Shown: positions 52,107 to 59,942 of the stretch, one piece after another
Layout of the letters: every line of letters starts with the position of its first letter
Numbering within the stretch: the first letter of the stretch is position 1
Assembly (NCBI GenBank): GCA_012728895.1
Contig: JAAYEG010000078.1
Coordinates: 1 to 64,000, forward strand
DNA: 64,000 bases
DNA from: Methanospirillum sp.
GTDB taxonomy: Archaea > Halobacteriota > Methanomicrobia > Methanomicrobiales > Methanospirillaceae
Direction: 5' to 3'
Made by a program: the position numbers and the translations under genes
The notes under the pieces: generated by a model
What the model was told of the DNA's origin: nothing
The model's input: the letters and a program-made list of their open reading frames with translations, nothing else
Database searches by the model: none

Positions 52107-53123
52107 GTGGACAGGACCCTCTGGTGGGACCACGACCGCGACCGGCTCGAACTGATCGACCAGACCCTGCTCCCCTGCCGGTACGAGTCGATCGCGGTTC
52201 CCGACGTCGAAGCTCTGATCGAGGCGATCCGGGTACTCCGCGTCCGGGGGGCCCCCGCGCTCGGAGCGGCCGGCGCCTACGGGGTCGCGCTCGCCGCCCG
52301 GACGGCCGGTGGGGATGAGTCTCTTGCCTACCTTGCCGGGGTCCGCCGGGACGCCGCCAGAATCCGCTCGGCCCGGCCGACGGCCGTGAACCTGGCCTGG
52401 GGCGTGGACCGGGCACTGGCCGCGATAGGGGACGCCCGGACGCCCGACGGGGTGCGGGCGGCGACGCTCGCCGAGGCCGAACGGATTGCGGACGAGGACG
52501 CCGCGATGTGCAGGGCGATCGGGACGCACGGGGCGGCCCTTCTCCCCGACCCCGCGACCGTGCTGACCCACTGCAACGCGGGCGCGCTCGCCTGCGTCGA
52601 GTGGGGGACCGCGCTCGGGGTGGTCCGCTCGGCAGTCGAGGCTGGAAAGAAGGTCTCCGTGATCGCCTGCGAGACCCGCCCGCTTCTCCAGGGCGCCAGA
52701 CTGAGTGCGTTCGAGCTCCGGCGCGACGATATCCCCGTCACGGTCTGCCCCGACTCGGCAGCCGCGCACCTGATGAGGAGCGGCGGGATCGACGCCGTGG
52801 TCGTCGGGGCGGACAGGATCTGCAGGGACGCGGTCTTCAACAAGATCGGGACATACGCGCACGCCATCGCCGCCCGGTACCACGGGATCCCGTTCTACGT
52901 CGCGGCTCCATCCTCGACGCTCGACTTCGCCTCCCGCGCGGCCGAGATCGAGATCGAGGAGCGGGGACGCGACGAGGTCGCCAGTTCATTCGGCGTTGAG
53001 ACGGTGCCACCCGGCGTCCCCGTCCGGAACCCGGCTTTCGACGCAACGCCGTTCGCCCTCGTCACGGCCGTCATCACCGAGCGGGGGGTCTATTCCGACC
53101 CGGGGGAACTCTTCGGATCATGA
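52107..53123 (+). CDS. mtnA: S-methyl-5-thioribose-1-phosphate isomerase family protein
   Basis: Isomerises the sugar phosphate of the methionine/5'-deoxyadenosine salvage routes. The 338-residue eIF2B-like protein has RVRGAPALGAAGAYGVAL, the catalytic Cys in LTHCNAGALACVEWG and the catalytic Asp in VVGADRICRDAVFNKIGTYA. It is the MtnA branch rather than the ribose-1,5-bisphosphate isomerase by length and the HCNAGALA motif. The start GTG at 52107 has GGTGGAG 6 bases upstream; the GTG two codons earlier is too close. It overlaps the DUF116 gene by ATGA. Confidence 0.92.
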   Translation: MDRTLWWDHDRDRLELIDQTLLPCRYESIAVPDVEALIEAIRVLRVRGAPALGAAGAYGVALAARTAGGDESLAYLAGVRRDAARIRSARPTAVNLAWGVDRALAAIGDARTPDGVRAATLAEAERIADEDAAMCRAIGTHGAALLPDPATVLTHCNAGALACVEWGTALGVVRSAVEAGKKVSVIACETRPLLQGARLSAFELRRDDIPVTVCPDSAAAHLMRSGGIDAVVVGADRICRDAVFNKIGTYAHAIAARYHGIPFYVAAPSSTLDFASRAAEIEIEERGRDEVASSFGVETVPPGVPVRNPAFDATPFALVTAVITERGVYSDPGELFGS

Positions 53124-53827
53124 TCCCGCTTTCGGACGGGACCGTCACCTCCCTGCTCGCGCTGGTGGGCATGGTGGCGCTCCTGCTGATCGCGCTCGTC
53201 CTCCTCGTCGCAGCGGTCCTGTTCGTTCTGACCCTCGCCTCGATCCGCTCGGGCCGTCTCTACTTCCCGCGCCTTCTCCGGCCCGGGCTCACGGCCCTCG
53301 AGGGGCTGATGCGGGCGATCTTCAAGGCCGTCGGGCTCGGGGAGGAGGAGATGCTCGCGTTCTTCGTCAAGCTAGGCAACACCATGAACGCGAGGGCGTT
53401 TGCAGAGATTCCGGTGAAGGAGCGGGCGATCTTTCTGCCGCAGTGCCTCCGGAGCGCGGAATGCCCGGCCGACCTAACCCCCGAGGGACTCCGGTGCAAA
53501 CGGTGCAACCGCTGTTCTGTCGGCGAGGCAATCGGGGTGCTGGAGGGGTACGGGTACCGTGTCTTCATCGTCCCCGGTTCCACGCTCATCAAGCGGATGG
53601 TCAAGAAGTACCGGCCCCGCGCCCTGATCGGGGTCGGGTGCCTCTCCGAAGTCAAGGAGGGGCTCGAGATGGCTGACCGTCTCGGCATCGTCGGGCTTGG
53701 CGTCGTGACCCTCAGGGACGGTTGCGTCGAGACTCTGGTCGACTGGCCCTCGGTGTACGAGACGGCGCTGCTCGGGCTGCCGACTTCAACCGTTTCCGAA
53801 GACCTTCACCTGCCGGCCAAGGAGTAG
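53120..53827 (+). CDS. DUF116 membrane protein
   Basis: 235 residues. An N-terminal membrane helix pair (LLALVGMVALLLIALVLLVA) is followed by a cytosolic DUF116 domain with FLPQCLRSAECPADLTPEGL, RCKRCNRCSVGEAI, FIVPGSTLIKRMVKKYRPRA and IGVGCLSEVKEGLEMADRLG. Several Cys (C..C, CKRCNRC) suggest a metal or Fe-S site. The function of DUF116 is unknown; in methanogens it often neighbours mtnA-like or lipid genes. The last 42 bases overlap the convergent beta-helix gene, an unusually long antisense overlap. Confidence 0.85.
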   Translation: MIPLSDGTVTSLLALVGMVALLLIALVLLVAAVLFVLTLASIRSGRLYFPRLLRPGLTALEGLMRAIFKAVGLGEEEMLAFFVKLGNTMNARAFAEIPVKERAIFLPQCLRSAECPADLTPEGLRCKRCNRCSVGEAIGVLEGYGYRVFIVPGSTLIKRMVKKYRPRALIGVGCLSEVKEGLEMADRLGIVGLGVVTLRDGCVETLVDWPSVYETALLGLPTSTVSEDLHLPAKE

Positions 53828-54208
53828 GCCGCTCGTGATCCGGCCGTGGATCAGGATCAGCCCGGTGGTCCGCACGTCCCCGACGGTGATCCCGGGCCGC
53901 AGGAGGACGGTCCCTCCCGCCTCGATCGAGGCGACGTGGGCGCCGTCGGCAACCGTGACGTCGCCGGTCGACGAGAGCCCTCCGCGGAGGACCGCGTGGT
54001 GGCCGACGAATGCCCGCTCGCAGGCGATCCTTCCACCGACCGTGGAGTGCGGTCCGAGGTCGAGCCGCCCGTTCACGACGAGGTCGCCCCAGACGTGGCA
54101 GTCGTGCGGCAGGATCAGGGAGCCGGGGAGACGGAGGTTCCCATCGAAGATCGCCCCCCGCTCGGCGAGGTAGACGCCGCCGCACTGCTTCAACCGCGCC
54201 GTGGACAT
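53786..54208 (-). CDS. bactofilin-like polymer-forming beta-helix protein (short)
   Basis: A 140-residue protein made of short hexapeptide-like beta repeats (GSLILPHDCHVWGDLVVNGR, AHVASIEAGGTVLLRPGITV), the bactofilin/DUF583 pattern, without catalytic residues. It may assemble into filaments or scaffold envelope proteins. It resembles in style the larger protein at 2563-3429 but lacks that protein's hydrophobic insert. Its 3' end overlaps the DUF116 gene end by 42 bases on the opposite strand. Confidence 0.8.
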   Translation of the reverse strand: MSTARLKQCGGVYLAERGAIFDGNLRLPGSLILPHDCHVWGDLVVNGRLDLGPHSTVGGRIACERAFVGHHAVLRGGLSSTGDVTVADGAHVASIEAGGTVLLRPGITVGDVRTTGLILIHGRITSGLLLGRQVKVFGNG

Positions 54209-54814
54209 GCTCTCTCACTGTTGGCGTTCCGGGGGTATCAGGGTTGTGCGGACCGGGGGGATTCTGATCAGCCGGCACCACCCGCCTCCCCGGCTGGACA
54301 CCGGTGCCGGGGGGGCCCTCTCATGCCCTGTCGCGATACGGCGCGCGCCCGTCGATACCATGGCGGCAGCACGGTCCAGCACGGCAGCAGAGGCCCAAAC
54401 GGACCGACGTCGGGACGGCCTTGGCGAAGTGGCGGGGTCAATCGGTGTCGACCTCGAACCCGGAACAGACCAGCGGCCGGGGCGGGGACGGACGCCCGGC
54501 CCGCCGGCGCCATCCGGCAGCATCGCGCCGCGGGATCCCCGCTGGCTCGGAGGCCAGCGCGCTTCCGCCCGCCGGAACCGGGGTCCTCGCGGGCACGAAA
54601 GTTGCTCTCACGGTCTCTATGGCCCGGGGTGCACCCGGATGTCGAAGGGAGCAGGCACCCCCGGGAACGGCCGTTCTTGGCCGCCGCGCGAATGCCGGGA
54701 CGGTCGCCTTCCTCGAGAACAAGCACCTCCCGTCCAGGCGAGCGATCCGGGCAATTTTCGTGAAACGGCCGCCAGCGGCCACGCGATCCCGATCCTGAGC
54801 GGTGCCATCGTCGC
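54209..54814. other. gene-free region
   Basis: About 600 bases between two minus-strand genes. It has only low-complexity frames on both strands, with no recognisable gene, RNA or repeat. Confidence 0.45.
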
Positions 54815-55663
54815 TCAGTACGCGATCAGCGCCGCCGCCGCGAACGCGAGGAGGGCGAGGTACATCCCCGCCTTGAGGAGCGTCGAGGCCCGGGAGGCGC
54901 GCACGCAGTGGCCGGTCGTGCACCCGACGGCGCGGAGCACGCCGCCCAGGATCAGCAGGTCGGCGGGGGTGATCAGGGCCAGGTACGGGAAGCCCCACGC
55001 GGCGTACGGCAGGACGGAGGCCGCGATCCCCGCGAGCGCGAGGACGAGGGCGAGCCGGACCGTCCACCCGACACCGAACCTGACGGAGAAGGTCCGCGCC
55101 CCGCCCCTGCGGTCACCTTCGACGTCCTCGGCCGCCTTGAGGAGCTCGCGGGCGACCGTTCCGAGCAGGGTGATCAGCGCGAGCGGCAGCACCCGCCCGA
55201 GGCCGTCGAGCCCGGCCGCTGACCCTCCGAACACGAAGAGAGAGGCGGCGAGGTACGCTACGGCGAGGTGGCCGACGAGCGGGGTTCGTTTCAGCCGGGC
55301 CGCGTACCCCCAGAGCAGGGCCGCGTTCACGGTCGCGATCACAGCCGGCATGGGCCCGGCGGGGAGCGCCGCGAGGCAGCCTGCGAGAAAGAGCCCCCCC
55401 GCGTACCGGGCTGCTGCGCGGGTGGTGACCCGGCCCGACGGGATCGGCCGCTCCGGCCGGTTCACGGCGTCGATCGCGGCGTCGTAGTAGTCGTTGACCG
55501 TGTTTCCCGCCCCGGTGAGCAGGACGACGGCGAGAAAGAGCCATGCCGCCACCGGGCCCGGCACGCCGCCCGCGATCAGGAACGCGAGGACAGCGACCAA
55601 ACCCGATACCAGGGCGTTCGCCGGGCGGAGGATGGCAAGGTAACCAGGGAGCACTGGGTCCAC
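54815..55663 (-). CDS. UbiA-family prenyltransferase (likely digeranylgeranylglyceryl phosphate synthase)
   Basis: Adds the second geranylgeranyl chain in archaeal lipid synthesis if the assignment holds. The product is about 282 residues with some eight hydrophobic segments. The first Asp-rich motif is GNTVNDYYDAAIDAVNRPER, and the second is AAEDVEGDRRGG. The start is a GTG (55663), only 5 bases from tRNA-Arg; an internal GTG at 55654 also fits. A reading start further upstream would run through the tRNA and was rejected. The gene may be transcribed with the tRNA. Alternative: another UbiA prenyltransferase. Confidence 0.85.
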   Translation of the reverse strand: MDPVLPGYLAILRPANALVSGLVAVLAFLIAGGVPGPVAAWLFLAVVLLTGAGNTVNDYYDAAIDAVNRPERPIPSGRVTTRAAARYAGGLFLAGCLAALPAGPMPAVIATVNAALLWGYAARLKRTPLVGHLAVAYLAASLFVFGGSAAGLDGLGRVLPLALITLLGTVARELLKAAEDVEGDRRGGARTFSVRFGVGWTVRLALVLALAGIAASVLPYAAWGFPYLALITPADLLILGGVLRAVGCTTGHCVRASRASTLLKAGMYLALLAFAAAALIAY

Positions 55664-55668
55664 CAAAA

Positions 55669-55743
55669 CGGGCGTGGAGGGATTTGAACCCCCGACCATC
55701 AACTTAGGAGGCTGACGCCCTATCCTGACTAGGCCACACGCCC
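55669..55743 (-). tRNA. tRNA-Arg(CCU)
   Basis: Acceptor stem GGGCGTG pairs with CACGCCC, followed by discriminator G. The D arm is GCC...GGC, and the anticodon stem TCAGC/GTTGA has loop CTCCTAA (anticodon CCT). T arm is GGGGG TTCAAAT CCCTC. CCA is not encoded. It lies directly upstream of the UbiA gene, with no intron. Confidence 0.93.
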
Positions 55744-55806
55744 AATGTCTCATTACGTCTGCCGCCAGAGGGATAATGCTTGTGCGATACTGACACGCCG
55801 GGCGGT

Positions 55807-56934
55807 ATGGACCTTGTACCGGTCACCGAGGGGGCGACGCGGATCCTGGTCCCGGCCCCGGACCCGACGGCCCCGTTTCCCCCGGGGGCGGCGCCGGTCT
55901 TCTACAATCCGAGGATGGCGATCAGCCGCGATGCGACCGTGCTCCTTCTCCGGTCGCTCGCCCCCGGCGACCGGCCGGCAGACTACCTGGACGCGATGGG
56001 CGCGACCGGGCTGCGGGGGATCCGGATTGCCGGGGAGGCGGGGATCCCCGTCACGATCAACGATCGGAGCCGGCGCGCCCTCGCCCTGGCCCGGGCGAAC
56101 GCCGCACGGCTCGGCCTCGCCGTCGAGATCGTCCACGGCGACGCGAACGCCCTGATGTCGTCGCGGCGGTTCGGGGCGGTCGACCTCGACCCGTTCGGCT
56201 CCCCGGCCCCGTTCACGGACGCGGCTTGTCGCTCGGCCCGGCCCTACCTCTTCGTGACGGCGACCGACACGGCCCCGCTCTGCGGCGCTCACCTCAGGGC
56301 CGGCATGCGCCGGTACTGGGCCCGACCCATGAACACCGAGTACCACGCCGAGGTCGGCCTCCGGATCCTGCTCGGGTTCGTCGTTCGCGAGGTCGTCAAG
56401 TACGACCGGGGCCTCGTCCCGCTCTGCTGTTTCGCCCGGGCACACTTCGTCCGGCTCCACCTCCGGCTCCAGGACGGGGCGTCCGCTGCTGACCGGACCC
56501 TCGCCCGCATCGGGTTCGTCCACCAGTGCCGCGCCTGCCCGGGACGTGCGGAGAAGACAGGCCTGCTCCCGGAGTCCGTCCCCTGTCCGTCCTGCGGGGG
56601 AGCGACGGCGGCGATCGGGCCGCTCTGGCTCGGCGAGATCGGAGACCCGGACGTCATGCGGACCATGCGGGCCGGGCTCGCGACGGCCACGCTGGCCGAA
56701 GGGCCGGCCCTCGACCGCCTCCTCGCCCTGCTCGCGGCAGAGCTCCCGACCGCGACCCACTACGACTACCACGTCCTGGCGAAGAGGCTCGGGCTCTCTC
56801 CCCCGCCGATAGGGGCCGTCCTGGCGCGGCTCGAAAAAGCAGGATACAGGGCCAGCAGGGCCCACTACGCCGGGACGGCGGTCAAGACCGACGCCCCGCT
56901 CGAGGAGATGTACGGGACCCTCACCTTGCCGTGA
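55807..56934 (+). CDS. trm1: tRNA (guanine(26)-N2)-dimethyltransferase
   Basis: Makes m2,2G at position 26 (and often 10 in archaea). The 375-residue protein from ATG 55807 begins MDLVPVTEGATRILVPAPD, then FYNPRMAISRDATVLLLRSL, motif I DAMGATGLRGIRIAGEAG and motif IV DLDPFGSPAPFTDAA. The zinc-binding insert has CRACPG and CPSCGG. An upstream ATG at 55780 would add 9 residues, but TATA-like GGATAATGC lies close to it. The last 14 bases overlap the convergent DRG gene. Confidence 0.94.
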   Translation: MDLVPVTEGATRILVPAPDPTAPFPPGAAPVFYNPRMAISRDATVLLLRSLAPGDRPADYLDAMGATGLRGIRIAGEAGIPVTINDRSRRALALARANAARLGLAVEIVHGDANALMSSRRFGAVDLDPFGSPAPFTDAACRSARPYLFVTATDTAPLCGAHLRAGMRRYWARPMNTEYHAEVGLRILLGFVVREVVKYDRGLVPLCCFARAHFVRLHLRLQDGASAADRTLARIGFVHQCRACPGRAEKTGLLPESVPCPSCGGATAAIGPLWLGEIGDPDVMRTMRAGLATATLAEGPALDRLLALLAAELPTATHYDYHVLAKRLGLSPPPIGAVLARLEKAGYRASRAHYAGTAVKTDAPLEEMYGTLTLP

Positions 56935-58033
56935 TGATCGTGAGCAGGTCGCCGTCCACGAGGCGATGGGGCAGGCCGACCCGCTGGCCCGGGTGCTTGA
57001 CCGAGTCTCCCCAGACCCGGGCGTACCGGAACTTATCGACGAAGTCGCGGTGGAGCTTACGGCAGACGTCCTCGACTGTCGCCGTCGTGCGGACGATCAG
57101 GGGCTCGTCCAGGTCAGCCGGTCCTCCCGCGGGCTTGAGGAAGACCCGCATGAACCCCAGCCGGTCGTAGATCTCGTCCTTCAGGTCCTCCATGCGGTAG
57201 CCCGAGACCGCGGAGATCATCAGCGGCGGGTCCCCGAACCGCCCTATCAGTTCCCGCTCGATCGCGTCACGGGTCGCCGCGTCGACAAGGTCGACCTTGT
57301 TGACCGCGATGAAAGCCGGCACGTAGACCCGGTTTCCTATCATCGCGTCGATCAGCTCGTCCTGAGTCGCGTTGCCGCGGATCAGCACGTCGGCGTTCAT
57401 GATCCTGTTCTCGTTCAGGATCGACCGGATCTCGTCGATCTCCAGGTCCAGGTCGCCCACGCTGTGGACCTGCACCCCGCCGGCGCCGGACTTCCTGATC
57501 GTGATGTCGGGCCTGGGGGTGTTGATCCGGATCCCGGCATCGTAGAGCTCGCGCAGCAGGACGTCGACGTGCCCCTCGTTGAAGACGTCCACCAGCACGA
57601 TGATGATGTCGGCCCCGCGCACGACCCCGATCACCTCCTTGCCGCGCCCCTTGCCCATGGCGGCGCCGGCGATGAGGCCGGGGATGTCCAGGATCTGGAT
57701 CTTCGCGCCCTTGTGCTCGAGGGCACCGGGGACCACCGTCAGGGTCGTGAACGCGTACGCCCCGACCTCCGAGTTTGCGCCGGTCATCGCGTTTAGCAGC
57801 GTCGACTTGCCCACCGACGGAAAGCCGACCAGCACGACGGTGGCGTCCCCCGACTTCTTGACCGTGAACCCCTCGCCGCCCCCGGCGGACTTGATGGCGC
57901 GGCTCACGGCCTCGTCGCGAAGCCTGGCGATCTTCGCCTTGATCCGGCCGATGTGCTTCGAGGTCGCCTTGTTGTACGGCGTCCTCTCGAGTTCCTCCTG
58001 CAGCTCCCGGATCTGTTCGTCGAGGCTGGCCAT
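56921..58033 (-). CDS. DRG-family GTP-binding protein with TGS domain
   Basis: A 370-residue Obg/DRG GTPase. An N-terminal helical region (MASLDEQIRELQEELERTPY) precedes the G domain: G1 LVGFPSVGKSTLLNAMTG, G3 DIPGLIAGAAMGKGRG and G4 FIAVNKVDLVD. The C-terminal TGS domain is about residues 295-370 (GFMRVFLKPAGGPADLDEPL, GLPHRLVDGDLLTIITA). DRG proteins bind ribosomes and are near-universal in archaea; they help translation under stress. It shows the S5D2L insertion typical of DRG. Confidence 0.95.
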   Translation of the reverse strand: MASLDEQIRELQEELERTPYNKATSKHIGRIKAKIARLRDEAVSRAIKSAGGGEGFTVKKSGDATVVLVGFPSVGKSTLLNAMTGANSEVGAYAFTTLTVVPGALEHKGAKIQILDIPGLIAGAAMGKGRGKEVIGVVRGADIIIVLVDVFNEGHVDVLLRELYDAGIRINTPRPDITIRKSGAGGVQVHSVGDLDLEIDEIRSILNENRIMNADVLIRGNATQDELIDAMIGNRVYVPAFIAVNKVDLVDAATRDAIERELIGRFGDPPLMISAVSGYRMEDLKDEIYDRLGFMRVFLKPAGGPADLDEPLIVRTTATVEDVCRKLHRDFVDKFRYARVWGDSVKHPGQRVGLPHRLVDGDLLTIITAR

Positions 58034-58133
58034 GCGCCGGATCTCCTAACCGGTTCGCGGCGACGCGTTATAGTTGTGTGGGTCCGGCCTCTTATCGCTC
58101 GATGCGGCGTACCGGGCCCGCTCGCGGACAGAC

Positions 58134-58146
58134 AGTTTTATTTTCC
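58134..58146 (+). promoter_or_regulatory. TATA box of tRNA-Glu
   Basis: GTTTTATTTTCCC lies about 30-40 bases upstream of the mature 5' end, the usual place for a stable-RNA promoter. Confidence 0.55.
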
Positions 58147-58173
58147 CCGCCACTCAAGATATGTGACGCATCT

Positions 58174-58248
58174 GCTGCTATAGTGTAGTCCGGCCAATCA
58201 TGAAGGACTCTCACTCCTTCGACTGGGGTTCGAATCCCCATAGCAGCA
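58174..58248 (+). tRNA. tRNA-Glu(CUC)
   Basis: Acceptor stem GCTGCTA pairs with TAGCAGC, discriminator A. Archaeal D arm GTGTAGTCCGGCCAATCAT. Anticodon stem AAGGA/TCCTT has loop CTCTCAC (anticodon CTC), and T arm TGGGG TTCGAAT CCCCA. No intron. An integrase remnant follows within 100 bases, which makes its 3' half a likely past attachment site. Confidence 0.93.
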
Positions 58249-58345
58249 TCCCGTTCTGAGGCCGGAATCTGTTCTGCCATGCATGGAACCGACCGTGAGA
58301 TACTCGCCCCAGCAATGTTATCGTCACAGCGTCGAGGGGCCCTGA

Positions 58346-58590
58346 CGAAGTGCGATCGCGAGCGACTGCTGCCGCCAGCGCCCCGAATACGTCTCCCACT
58401 CCCTGGCACGCCACCAGAAGACCCGCGTCCTCGACGAGGATGACGCCGCGCTCATCCGCGAGTACCTGGACCAGCTCAAGGCCGAGCGGGGTGTCAGCGT
58501 CGGCTGCACGTACAAGGTCGCCTTCCACCTGATCGGCTGGCGCCGGTTCATCGGCCGGTTCCGGATCAATACCATCAGCAACCTGAATGC
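58346..58590 (+). pseudogene. remnant of a tyrosine recombinase (integrase), N-terminal domain
   Basis: An open frame without a usable start after a stop at 58343. It reads QRPEYVSHSLARHQKTRVLD, then DDAALIREYLDQLKAERGVS and YKVAFHLIGWRRFIGRFRIN. This is the SAM-like N-terminal DNA-binding domain of archaeal phage-type integrases (expected LIREYIxExxxxRGIS...LxxWRRF). The catalytic C-terminal domain is missing: the frame runs on directly into TPR sequence. It lies 98 bases behind tRNA-Glu, where such elements integrate. Confidence 0.75.
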
Positions 58591-58624
58591 GGGCAGGAAC
58601 CCGCCGGTTGCACGAGGCGAATTA

Positions 58625-59004
58625 ATGAGGGGGACCGCACTGAAGGTGAAGGAGAACCGAAGTGCAGCGATCGCATCCGATGAACTGGCGATCGATCTCA
58701 ACCCGGAGGACGCTTACTCCTGGAACAACCGGGGCATCGTTCTCGTCGAGCAGGGGAAATTCGCGACTGCGGTCGCAGCGTACGACAGAGCGATAGAACC
58801 CGATCGGGCATGCGCTTCGCCCTGGAGCGGCAGGGGGGGATTCTCGAGAGCGAGGGAAATTTCACGGCGGCGATCGGGGCATACGACCGGGCACTCACTC
58901 GATCCCTCATCGGTCGAAAGAAAGCAGAACCGTGGACACGCTGGTACGAAGAGGCAGGGATCGGCGAGTGCAACCCCGTCGACCACGGTGATGCCGGGAA
59001 ATGA
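58625..59004 (+). pseudogene. TPR-repeat protein fragment with frameshift
   Basis: The frame that carries the integrase remnant continues as TPR repeats: SAAIASDELAIDLNPEDAYS, WNNRGIVLVEQGKFATAVAA and YDRAIE. Near 58820-58830 the repeat pattern moves to another frame (LERQGGILESEGNFTAAIGA, YDRALTRS) and then loses pattern. Methanogens have many TPR genes; this looks like a 5'-truncated and shifted piece, probably brought in or broken with the integrated element. Confidence 0.65.
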
Positions 59005-59262
59005 ACCGGTGCCGTTCGTGATCCGGTTCTCTCTGGCTATCGGAGTGGTCGGCCCCGGGGGAACCCGGGTTCGGCGGGAGTGACCGTGACCCCGACCGCC
59101 ACCGCCATGACATACCATGAGGCGGTATTCCTTCCACATCTCACCATGCCCCGGTGCACCGTGTGTGTGAAAACATTGTTCGAACAAAAAAGAGATAAGC
59201 GGGAGGGACGATTGAACGATGATCGAACATCGCAGATCTGTTAAGTAGCCTGAACGCGACTA
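59005..59262. other. gene-free spacer
   Basis: AT-richer than its surroundings in the second half (around 59160-59250). It may hold the promoter of the DUF2080 gene; no TATA box stands out clearly. Confidence 0.35.
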
Positions 59263-59433
59263 ATGGTCATGGAGCCGATGCGGATCGAGCTGACCGGGTA
59301 CGATGTCGTGGAGAAGAAGGCGACCCGGCAGGGAAACTCTGCCCATGTCCTGATCCCGCCGTCATGGATAGGGAAGCGGGTGAAGGCGATACTGCTCGAG
59401 TCAGTCGATGATACCCCTCGAGTCCGTCGATAG
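59263..59433 (+). CDS. DUF2080 family transposase-associated protein
   Basis: A 56-residue protein beginning MVMEPMRIELTGYDVVEKKA, then RQGNSAHVLIPPSWIGKRVK and ILLESVDD. This matches the DUF2080 family of small SpoVT/AbrB-like archaeal proteins, which are encoded beside transposases. No transposase gene is in the window, so it is probably a leftover of a mobile element. The C-terminus (PRVRR) is short. A second ATG two codons in is possible. Confidence 0.75.
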   Translation: MVMEPMRIELTGYDVVEKKATRQGNSAHVLIPPSWIGKRVKAILLESVDDTPRVRR

Positions 59434-59942
59434 GAACGGCTCGCGAGGCTGCTGGCCGCGGTGATAGGCCCGGGCTTATTACGTGGTCGACACGGCGATG
59501 GAAGGGGCCTGTGCCGGTGATCGATCGTATGGTCTTCGCCGACGTCGTCTGGCTCTTACCACTCTTAGACGAGCATACCCATCCTCCTATCTTGAATATC
59601 GAGTGCGGGGCCTGCACCGGATAGGAGCCACGAAGAAGAGCATATCGACAGACTCATCGGCGAGGGCGTGCACGCCGGCCTCGCACGGAGATGGTCCCGA
59701 GTAGCAACCATGCTCTCTGTCTCCGCGGGGGCCTCGATCCGAGAAAAATGTCCCGGCATTCCGAATCCTCAAGATCACCCACGGAAATGAGACCATTTTT
59801 TCATCGCGACCAGTTCCGGACACCCTTTCCGGAGAAAGGCCGCCATGCCCTCCGGTGAGGGGGTCACCGGGGCCGGACGTGGTTGAAGATCGGACGGGAG
59901 CTGCCCGGAACGTTTTTCGAGCTCGACCGTGAGCATTGATCC
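59434..59942. other. gene-free region, probable element debris
   Basis: About 510 bases with lower GC and no supported gene. A short plus-strand stretch around 59627-59690 reads EEHIDRLIGEGVHAGLARRW, faintly like a ribbon-helix-helix antitoxin, but it is not a complete frame with a start. Confidence 0.4.

Noticed and set aside
54268-54798. Frames on both strands upstream of the UbiA gene
   Set aside because: Translations are low-complexity with no recognisable fold or ribosome site.
55664-55753. N-terminal extension of the UbiA protein
   Set aside because: The extension would be translated from tRNA-Arg sequence.
59627-59740. Ribbon-helix-helix (CopG-like) antitoxin fragment
   Set aside because: Only about 20 residues look similar, and no start or complete domain is present.
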